Below are positions 39,631 to 45,202 of a stretch of DNA of 45,202 nt, piece after piece. The notes below the pieces were generated by a model. That model had not been told where the DNA came from. It did no database searches and worked only from the letters and a program-made list of their open reading frames with translations. The stretch comes from Billgrantia bachuensis. Its GTDB lineage: Bacteria > Pseudomonadota > Gammaproteobacteria > Pseudomonadales > Halomonadaceae. A program made the translations under genes and the position numbers. Positions within the stretch are counted from its first letter, which is position 1; every line of letters starts with the position of its first letter. The stretch covers positions 1 through 45,202 of the forward strand of contig NZ_JAAQTO010000042.1 in NCBI RefSeq assembly GCF_011742165.1, given 5' to 3'.

Positions 39631-40065
39631 TCAGCCGAGGCCGTGCTCGGCCTTGAGCCGTTCCAGCTCCATCTGGGCCTCGATGCGTTCCGTGACGTCC
39701 TTCTGTACGCCGATGAAATAGGTCAGGTTGTCATCGGCATCGAAAACAGGGGTGATCGACAGCTCGTTCCAGAACATGGTGCCGTCCTTGCGATAGTTGC
39801 GCAGGACTTCACGGCATGGGCGCCCCTCGCGCAGGGCCTTGCGGATATTGGCCAGGGGCGGCTGGTCGCGGTCATCGCCCTGCAGGAAGCGGCAGTCCTG
39901 GTAGAGAATCTCGTCGGTACTGTAGCCGGTGAGCCGCTCGAAGCCTTGGTTGACGTAGATGAGAATGTTCTCGTCACCTTCCTGCTCGGCGACCACGATG
40001 CCATCCTCCGAGGCATTGACGATGCGCTCGAGGAGTTCCGGGCTGATCAATGGGGCGCGTTTCAT
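39631..40065 (-). CDS. short LOV-domain blue-light receptor (PAS protein)
   Basis: A single PAS/LOV domain of 144 residues with no effector domain. The flavin-binding core YQDCRFLQGDDRDQ contains the photoactive cysteine C58 of the LOV signature, and NYRKDGTMFWNELSITPV plus YFIGVQKDVTER follow, as in Pseudomonas putida short LOV proteins (PpSB1-LOV). The chain ends in a helical J-alpha-like segment, ERIEAQMELERLKAEHG. In such proteins blue light forms a cysteinyl-FMN bond and alters dimer arrangement; the partner is unknown. It appears to be a single gene: the MFS gene starts 1.4 kb away and its stop is 89 bp upstream on the same strand. Confidence 0.9.
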   Translation of the reverse strand: MKRAPLISPELLERIVNASEDGIVVAEQEGDENILIYVNQGFERLTGYSTDEILYQDCRFLQGDDRDQPPLANIRKALREGRPCREVLRNYRKDGTMFWNELSITPVFDADDNLTYFIGVQKDVTERIEAQMELERLKAEHGLG

Positions 40066-40154
40066 TCAAGGAATTCCTGGCTGAGACGTGGCGGTAACAC
40101 AACGTGACTATGCTACATCATGGCCAGCCTTAGCCACGTTGACAACGCCGGGAG

Positions 40155-41495
40155 CTACTCGACTTCCGGCAGGCGCGCGGCCGAGGCGGCAGCGGCCAGG
40201 GCCATGGCGGCCAGCGCCACCAGCAGCCAATCGGTGCCCAGCCACTGGGCCAGCAGTCCCGTTGCGCCGCCCACGACCAGCATCATCCCACCCGTGAGGG
40301 TATTGGACAGCGCCACGTAGAGCGCGCGCCGGTCCTGGCCAGCCATATCGACCAGATAGGTCTTGCGACCCAGGCGCACGCCGGCATGGACGATCATCAG
40401 CAGGGCATAAACCAGGGCGTAGGGCCACACTGTGGCTGTCCATCCACCCGGCAGCCAGGCGATGGTGGCGCCGAGCAGACAGCAGGCCGCAGCACCCAGG
40501 CCGGCATCGCGCAGCACTCTGCGGCTGGAGGCATCCGAGCGCTTGCCCCATATCGGGCTCGCTACCATGCCGGCGAGGCCAGATACCACGATCAGGACGC
40601 CCAGGCCGCCCAGTTCGGTGCCGCTCTGCTGCTGGCCGAGCAGGGCCACGTAGGGCAGGGCCAGGGCGCTGGCCAGCAGCAGTGAGCGCGACAGGTTGAA
40701 GTGCAGGAAATCTCGGTCGTCGCGCAACAGGCGCAGCCCCAGCTTGATGCTGTTCCAGGCGTTCTCGCCGCCCTCGACGGCACCCGGCGCCTCTTTGATG
40801 CGCGCCGCACACAGAGCGTTGAGCGCCCAGCCTAGCGCGGCGACGCCGAGCAGTGTCGCCAGGGCCAGCTCGCCGGGGCGCTCCTCGAACAGTATGAGTA
40901 CGCCGCCGGCGACCAGGGTGACGGCGCCGGCTACGCTGCCGCTCCAGCCCATCAGGTTGCCGCGGCGGCGCTTGGCGATGGTCTTGCCCAGTACGTCCTT
41001 GGTGGCGATGGAAGAGAGCCCACGGGCCAGCGATAGCGCTACCAGCGTGATCAGCACCAGCGCACCGCCGGGGCTGCCATGGCCGAACAGGGCGAACAGA
41101 GCGTTGAGCGCCCAGCCTAGCGCGGCGACGCCGAGCAGTGTCGCCAGGGCCTGCAGCGTACCGCCCAGCACCCAAACCCACTTGCGCTGCGGCTTGAGAC
41201 GGATGAAGCCGGCGACGAACAGCTGCGGCAGCAGGGCGCCCGACTCGCGGATCGGCACCAGCAGCCCGACCATCCACAGCGGAGCGCCAATCACCCCGAG
41301 CAGCCAGGGCAGTACCAGGCGGGCGCTGGAAAGCTCGTCGGCCAGCTTGTTGCCCAGCGCGGCGAACAGATGCAGGAAAAAGTTGCGCGGTTGCTCCTGG
41401 CAGGCTTCGTCGGCGATGTCCTGACACATCCGGCTGTCTTCATCGCCGGTCAACCGCTCGTACAGGCGCGACTGGCTGATCCCGCGCTCGGCCAT
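40155..41495 (-). CDS. MFS transporter with internal duplicated segment
   Basis: Multi-spanning membrane protein of 446 residues with about 11-12 hydrophobic segments; MFS-type, substrate unknown. A cytoplasmic N terminus of about 50 residues (ISQSRLYERLTGDED...) is followed by NFFLHLFAALGNKLADEL. I use ATG at 41495, six bases after AAGGAG, rather than the upstream ATG at 41528, which has no ribosome site. The segment ALATLLGVAALGWALNAL occurs twice, 95 residues apart, because of an exact 56-bp repeat, so part of the topology may be altered. The loop between halves includes KDVLGKTIAKRRRGNLMGW. It is divergent from the SelW-like gene across 53 bp. Confidence 0.78.
   Translation of the reverse strand: MAERGISQSRLYERLTGDEDSRMCQDIADEACQEQPRNFFLHLFAALGNKLADELSSARLVLPWLLGVIGAPLWMVGLLVPIRESGALLPQLFVAGFIRLKPQRKWVWVLGGTLQALATLLGVAALGWALNALFALFGHGSPGGALVLITLVALSLARGLSSIATKDVLGKTIAKRRRGNLMGWSGSVAGAVTLVAGGVLILFEERPGELALATLLGVAALGWALNALCAARIKEAPGAVEGGENAWNSIKLGLRLLRDDRDFLHFNLSRSLLLASALALPYVALLGQQQSGTELGGLGVLIVVSGLAGMVASPIWGKRSDASSRRVLRDAGLGAAACCLLGATIAWLPGGWTATVWPYALVYALLMIVHAGVRLGRKTYLVDMAGQDRRALYVALSNTLTGGMMLVVGGATGLLAQWLGTDWLLVALAAMALAAAASAARLPEVE
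40811..40866. repeat. 56-bp exact direct repeat, copy A (within MFS gene)
   Basis: Identical base for base to 41096-41151. The offset of 285 bp is a multiple of three, so both copies are read in the same frame and encode the same 18 residues. Flanking bases differ on both sides. Confidence 0.95.
41096..41151. repeat. 56-bp exact direct repeat, copy B (within MFS gene)
   Basis: Partner of 40811-40866. Recombination between the copies would remove 95 codons in frame from the transporter gene. Confidence 0.95.
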
Positions 41496-41548
41496 TTCGG
41501 CTCCTTGGCTGCTATCATCTTGATTCATTGTTGCGACAGGGCGTCCGC

Positions 41549-41818
41549 ATGTCACGTATCCGAATTCATTACTGTACCCAGTGTCAGTGGCTGCTGCGCA
41601 GCGCCTGGCTGGCCCAGGAGCTGCTCTCCACCTTCGGTGAGGAGCTGGAGGAAGTGGCCCTGGTGCCTTCCCATGGGGGGTACTTCGAGATCTTCTACGA
41701 CGACGAGTCGCTGTGGGAACGCAAGCGTGACGGTGGCTTTCCCGACAGCAAGCAGCTCAAGCAGCGGGTGCGCGACCGTCTGGCGCCTGGGCGCGACCTG
41801 GGACATATCGATCGATGA
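41549..41818 (+). CDS. SelT/SelW/SelH (Rdx)-family thioredoxin-fold protein, cysteine form
   Basis: An 89-residue cytoplasmic protein of the Rdx family. The redox motif CTQC lies at residues 9-12 after a short beta strand (IRIHYC), exactly where animal SelW has CxxU; both codons here are TGT, so no selenocysteine is involved. The GGYFEIFYDDESLWERK segment and the FPDSKQLKQRVRDRL helix are typical of bacterial members. ATG at 41549 follows AGGG. Its stop overlaps the EamA gene start (ATGA). The redox partner is unknown. Confidence 0.9.
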   Translation: MSRIRIHYCTQCQWLLRSAWLAQELLSTFGEELEEVALVPSHGGYFEIFYDDESLWERKRDGGFPDSKQLKQRVRDRLAPGRDLGHIDR

Positions 41819-42732
41819 GGGCCGAAGCAACGAACGCAGAAGCGCCGAGCCAGGATCGCCAGGCGATCCTGTTCGGTCTGGGGGCGGTAGCGCTGTGGTC
41901 CACCGTGGCCACCGCTTTCAAGGTGGCATTGACCTACATGTCTCCGCTCGAGCTGATGTGGCTGGCGTCGCTGGTGTCGTGGCTGCTGATGGGCGCGCTG
42001 GTGGTTCGCCAGGGTCTGCTGGGCGAGGCATTGCGCCGAGGCTGGCGCACCGCCGCCTGGGCCGGGCTGATGAACCCGGTCGCCTACTACCTGGTACTGT
42101 TCGGTGCCTACGACCGCCTGCCCGGCCAGGAGGCCATGGCCCTCAACTACACCTGGGCGCTGGCCATGGCGTTCCTCGCGGTGCCGATCCTCGGCCAGCG
42201 CCTCACCCGCATCGACGTGCTGGCAGGACTTATCGCCTACTCGGGCGTCTGGGTAATCGCTACCCGCGGCCGGGTCTTCGACGTGGCCTTTGCCGACCCG
42301 CTGGGCGTGGGGCTGGCGCTGGCCTCGACCCTGCTGTGGGCGCTCTACTGGCTGCTCAACGTGCGCGACCGGCGCCCGCCATTGGTGGCGCAGTGGCAGA
42401 ACTTCGGCGTTGGCCTGCCGGTGCTCACGCTGCTGATGCTGCTTGGCCCCGGCTTTGTCTGGCACGGCTGGGCGGCCGTGGGAGCCGGTGTTTACGTCGG
42501 TCTGTTCGAGATGGGCATCGCCTTCGTGCTGTGGCAGTTGGCCATGCACCGGGTGTCGCGCACGGCCCGGGTCTCCAACCTGATCTTCCTGTCGCCACCG
42601 GTGTCTCTGCTGCTGCTTTACCTCGTAGTGGGCGAGCCGATTCTGGCGTCGACCCTGATCGGCTTGGTATTGATCCTTGGTGGGCTCGGGCTGCAGCAGT
42701 GGCAGAAGAGTCCGGCTGCCGATCAGTCGTGA
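41815..42732 (+). CDS. EamA/DMT-superfamily transporter
   Basis: Inner-membrane protein of 305 residues with ten predicted helices in two EamA repeats; the first begins ILFGLGAVALWSTVATAFK and the second around LASTLLWALYWLLNV. DMT exporters move amino acids, nucleobases or other small metabolites; the substrate cannot be told. It is translationally coupled to the SelW-like gene (ATGA), a pairing also seen, as I recall, in other gammaproteobacteria. Its last 10 bp overlap the 3' end of the convergent tesA. Confidence 0.88.
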   Translation: MRAEATNAEAPSQDRQAILFGLGAVALWSTVATAFKVALTYMSPLELMWLASLVSWLLMGALVVRQGLLGEALRRGWRTAAWAGLMNPVAYYLVLFGAYDRLPGQEAMALNYTWALAMAFLAVPILGQRLTRIDVLAGLIAYSGVWVIATRGRVFDVAFADPLGVGLALASTLLWALYWLLNVRDRRPPLVAQWQNFGVGLPVLTLLMLLGPGFVWHGWAAVGAGVYVGLFEMGIAFVLWQLAMHRVSRTARVSNLIFLSPPVSLLLLYLVVGEPILASTLIGLVLILGGLGLQQWQKSPAADQS

Positions 42733-43436
42733 GCGGCTTCGGCCAGCTCCGCGCCGCTATTCTCCAGCAGCGGAGCGAGTTCCGGCCAGACGTTGTCGAG
42801 AATGATCGGCTGGGCGTCGCTGGTGGGGTGGATGCCGTCGTCCTGCATCATGCCCTCCTCGAGTGCCACGTTCTCGAGCAGGAAGGGCACCAGCGGCGTA
42901 TCGTAGGTGTCGGCCAGACGGGAGAAGACGTCGGTGAAGGCGCGGCGGTAGGCCTGCCCGTAGTTGGGGGGAATGTCGATACCGAGTAGCAGTACCTCGG
43001 CACCGGCGGCCTGGCTGGCCTCGATCATGCCGGCCAGGTTGGCCTCGAGCTGGGTTGGCGGCAGGCCGCGCAGGCCGTCGTTGCCGCCCAGCTCGAGTAG
43101 AACGATGTCCGGGTCGTGCTGTCCGATTAGCTCGGGGAACCGGCTGGCACCGCCGCTGCTGGTTTCGCCACTGATGCTGGCGTTGACCACGTGAGCGCTG
43201 CCGTCCAATCGCTCTTCGAGCAGGCTGACCCAACCCGCTTCCCGCTCGATGCCATAGGCGGTGCTCAGGCTGTCGCCCATCACCAGCAGGACCGGTCGCT
43301 CGTCGGCCAGGGCGACGGTAGTCGCCAGCCACAGGGCAAGCAGCAGCATGCCGGGCAGACCGCCGGAGCGGGGACGCCACCGGGCCAGGCGGGTGTGATT
43401 CTCTCTTACCAGACCAATGGGGAAACCTTTCACCAT
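42723..43436 (-). CDS. tesA: arylesterase/acyl-CoA thioesterase TesA-type SGNH hydrolase
   Basis: Secreted or periplasmic esterase/lysophospholipase of 237 residues. SGNH blocks are complete: S56 in VMGDSLSTAYG, the ISGET glycine near 90, GGND (N119) and D200-H203 in DDGIHPTSD. Residues 30-44 form the hydrophobic core of a signal peptide ending VALA before DERP. The ATG at 43436 has a good GAGGAG site, giving an unusually long basic leader of 29 residues before the core; ATG at 43349 is the alternative. Divergent from ybbA with overlapping starts, the conserved tesA-ybbA neighbourhood. Confidence 0.92.
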   Translation of the reverse strand: MVKGFPIGLVRENHTRLARWRPRSGGLPGMLLLALWLATTVALADERPVLLVMGDSLSTAYGIEREAGWVSLLEERLDGSAHVVNASISGETSSGGASRFPELIGQHDPDIVLLELGGNDGLRGLPPTQLEANLAGMIEASQAAGAEVLLLGIDIPPNYGQAYRRAFTDVFSRLADTYDTPLVPFLLENVALEEGMMQDDGIHPTSDAQPIILDNVWPELAPLLENSGAELAEAAHD

Positions 43437-44184
43437 GACCGACTCCTCGACTTCCGATGCTGTTGCGCTTGCCGTCGCTCCCGGGCGCGATATCCAACCG
43501 ATTCTACACGCTCGGCAGCTGAGCAAGCAGGTCGTGAGCGGCGAGAGGCGGCTCACCATTCTGAGTGGCCTGGAGCTCGAAGTGTTCCCCGGCGAGAGCG
43601 TGGCGATCCTGGGCCAGAGCGGAGCGGGCAAGTCGACCCTGCTTGGTCTGTTGGCCGGCCTCGATCAGCCCAGCGCTGGCGAACTCGCACTGTTCGGCAA
43701 GACGCTCGGTCAGCTCGATGAGGACGGGCGTGCACGGCTGCGGGCCGGCCGGGTCGGCTTCGTGTTCCAGAACTTCCAGTTGCTGCCGACCTTGACGGCG
43801 CTGGAGAACGTGCTGCTGCCGCTGGAACTGTCACCGCTGCCCGACGCCTCGGCCCGGGCCCGCGATTGGCTGACCCGGGTCGGGCTCGGCGAGCGACTGG
43901 AGCATCTGCCCAAGCAGCTCTCTGGCGGCGAGCAGCAACGTGTGGCTTTGGCCCGCGCCTTCGTCACCGGGGCCGAGCTGGTCTTCGCCGACGAGCCCAC
44001 CGGCAACCTGGATCAGGCCACCGGGGGGCGCATCATCGAATTGCTGTTCCAGCTCAACCGCGAGGCCGGGACCACTCTGGTGCTGGTGACCCACGATCGC
44101 GCCCTGGCGGCGCGCTGCGATCGCTGCCTGCGGCTGGAGGAGGGGCGGCTGGTCGAATTGGTGCATGACGAGGTGGATGCATGA
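43435..44184 (+). CDS. ybbA: ABC transporter ATP-binding protein YbbA (LolD-like)
   Basis: ATPase of 249 residues of the MacB/LolD branch. Walker [10 protein letters not shown] is at 60-68, followed by a Q-loop in [21 protein letters not shown], the signature [15 protein letters not shown] and Walker [13 protein letters not shown]. It pairs with the FtsX-type permease gene that overlaps its stop (ATGA). In E. coli ybbA-ybbP sits divergently from tesA as here; its substrate is not established. The start ATG at 43435 overlaps the tesA start on the other strand; a second in-frame ATG lies 18 bases upstream without a ribosome site. Confidence 0.9.
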   Translation: MTDSSTSDAVALAVAPGRDIQPILHARQLSKQVVSGERRLTILSGLELEVFPGESVAILGQSGAGKSTLLGLLAGLDQPSAGELALFGKTLGQLDEDGRARLRAGRVGFVFQNFQLLPTLTALENVLLPLELSPLPDASARARDWLTRVGLGERLEHLPKQLSGGEQQRVALARAFVTGAELVFADEPTGNLDQATGGRIIELLFQLNREAGTTLVLVTHDRALAARCDRCLRLEEGRLVELVHDEVDA

Positions 44185-45202
44185 ACCGGCCGCCGTCCCG
44201 TTCGGCCGCTGCCAACCTGCTGCGTCTCTCCGGGCGCGGGTTGCTGCGCGACCTGCGTGCCAGCGACGTGCGTGCGCTGTTCGTCGCCCTGGCGCTGGCG
44301 GTGGCCGCCTCGACCATGATCGGCTTTTTTCTCGACCGCCTGGATCGGGGCCTGACCCGGCAGGCCGGGCAACTGCTCGGCGGCGACCTGGTGCTGGAAC
44401 AGGGCCGCCCCTTCGACGACGAACTGCGCCAGACCCTTGAGGATGCCGGCCTGAGCCTGAGCGACCAGGTCGACATGGTCACCATGGTCAGCCTCGACGA
44501 GGCCTTCCAGCCGGCGAGCCTGAAGGCGGTCGACCGTGCTTATCCCCACTATGGCCGTATCCAGGTCGACCGCGGCGAGGGCATCGAGAGCGTGGCCCAC
44601 GGGCCCGCCCCCGGTGAGGCCTGGTTGGCGCCACGCCTGGCGCTGTTGCTCGAGGCCGAGCTGGGCGACCGCGTGCAGGTCGGCGAGGGCGAGCTGACGG
44701 TGACCGGACTGGTCGAACGCGAGCCGGACCAGTCAGGCGGTTTCGGCAATTTCAATCCGCGCCTGATGCTGCACGTCGACGATCTCGAAGCCACCAACCT
44801 GGTGCAACCAGGCGCACGGGTGGAGTACGAGCTGCTTGCCGCCGGCCCGCCCCAGGCGCTGGAATCATTGGGGCCGCTGCTCGAGCGACTGCGCCGTGAG
44901 GGCGTCGAGGTGCGTGACGTCAGGCGCGACCGCCCGGGGCTCGGTAACGCTCTGGAGCGCGCCGAGAAGTACTTGAGTCTGGCCGGGCTTGCTGCCGTGC
45001 TGCTGGCCGGGGTGGCGGTGGCCATGGCTACACGGCGCTACGTCGAGCGCCACCTCGATACCGCGGCGTTGCTGCGCTGCTTCGGCGCCACCCAGCGCGA
45101 CCTTGTCTGGCTCTTCGCACTGCAGCTGTTGTGGCTGGCATTGGCGGCGTCACTGCTGGGGGCGCTGCTGGGGCTGGCCGGTCAGGCCGTGCTGCTGACC
45201 CT
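44181..45202 (+). CDS. ybbP: FtsX/LolE-type ABC permease YbbP, 5' part
   Basis: The first 340 codons of a permease that runs off the right edge. An N-terminal membrane helix (ALFVALALAVAASTMIGFF) follows a cytoplasmic LLRDLRASDVRAL segment; then comes a periplasmic domain with LLGGDLVLEQGRPFD, FGNFNPRLMLH and VRDVRRDRPGL. From about residue 265 the FtsX-type membrane bundle begins (YLSLAGLAAVLLAGVAVA, then RRYVERHLDTAALLRCFGAT). These match YbbP proteins, typically about 800 residues with ten helices. ATGA overlap with ybbA indicates a coupled pair. Confidence 0.88.
   Translation, partial: MNRPPSRSAAANLLRLSGRGLLRDLRASDVRALFVALALAVAASTMIGFFLDRLDRGLTRQAGQLLGGDLVLEQGRPFDDELRQTLEDAGLSLSDQVDMVTMVSLDEAFQPASLKAVDRAYPHYGRIQVDRGEGIESVAHGPAPGEAWLAPRLALLLEAELGDRVQVGEGELTVTGLVEREPDQSGGFGNFNPRLMLHVDDLEATNLVQPGARVEYELLAAGPPQALESLGPLLERLRREGVEVRDVRRDRPGLGNALERAEKYLSLAGLAAVLLAGVAVAMATRRYVERHLDTAALLRCFGATQRDLVWLFALQLLWLALAASLLGALLGLAGQAVLLT

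Noticed and set aside
41573..41584. Possible selenocysteine codon in the SelW-like protein
   Set aside because: Both redox positions are TGT cysteine codons and there is no in-frame TGA, so no selenoprotein reading is needed.
41370..42989. 539-codon plus-strand open frame over the MFS, SelW-like and EamA genes
   Set aside because: Out-of-frame shadow of three recognisable genes; low-complexity Arg/Gly-rich product.

Overview
The window looks like a chromosomal segment of a GC-rich gammaproteobacterium. Halomonadaceae (Halomonas or a relative) is my best guess, inferred from protein similarity remembered by eye and from the combination of HexR, Cra, a B'BC fructose permease and the order surE-pcm-nlpD-rpoS. 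No database search was run. I support 43 protein-coding genes (one cut by the right edge), about a dozen regulatory sites and seven likely intrinsic terminators. I saw no rRNA, tRNA, CRISPR array or insertion sequence, and no gene-free stretch exceeds 300 bases.

Left part (1-3.2 kb): a minus-strand ABC importer of the phosphonate type whose two permease halves are fused into one 507-residue protein. Its binding protein resembles the subgroup proposed to import selenate.

Sugar catabolism (3.2-24.6 kb): this is the coherent theme of the window. (i) A Na+/solute symporter and an operon of FCD-type GntR regulator, dgoD, dgoK and dgoA convert D-galactonate to pyruvate and glyceraldehyde 3-phosphate. 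Both units carry the same palindrome, ATGTC-N-GACAT, next to their promoters. (ii) hexR is divergent from zwf-pgl-eda, and edd-glk-yeaD-frk lies about 10 kb away. Together they form a complete glucose-to-KDPG Entner-Doudoroff route. The palindromes TGTAATATTACA and TGTAAATTTACA sit before zwf and edd, as expected for HexR. (iii) fruBKA encodes a complete fructose phosphotransferase route with enzyme I and HPr fused into FruB. It is divergent from cra, with two Cra-like boxes 31 bp apart in the shared promoter region.

Housekeeping block (24.7-37 kb): a FemAB-like acyltransferase gene, then ftsB-ispD-ispF-truD-surE-pcm-DUF368-nlpD-rpoS as a tightly packed, largely overlapping series. After it come a tolC-type gene, alr, an lpxL-type acyltransferase gene and a DUF1328 small membrane protein gene. 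The block covers division, isoprenoid and lipid II carrier metabolism, RNA and protein repair, cell-wall hydrolase activation and the stationary-phase sigma factor.

Right part (37.3-45.2 kb): ettA, a small acidic protein, a stand-alone short LOV blue-light receptor, an MFS protein with an internal 56-bp exact duplication, a SelW-like thioredoxin-fold protein coupled to an EamA transporter, and a tesA gene whose start overlaps that of the divergent ybbA-ybbP ABC pair.

The observations I would follow first are the two matching palindromes of the galactonate locus, the short LOV protein, the fused-permease importer with a selenate-type binding protein, the nested palindrome at hexR/zwf, and the exact repeat inside the MFS gene.
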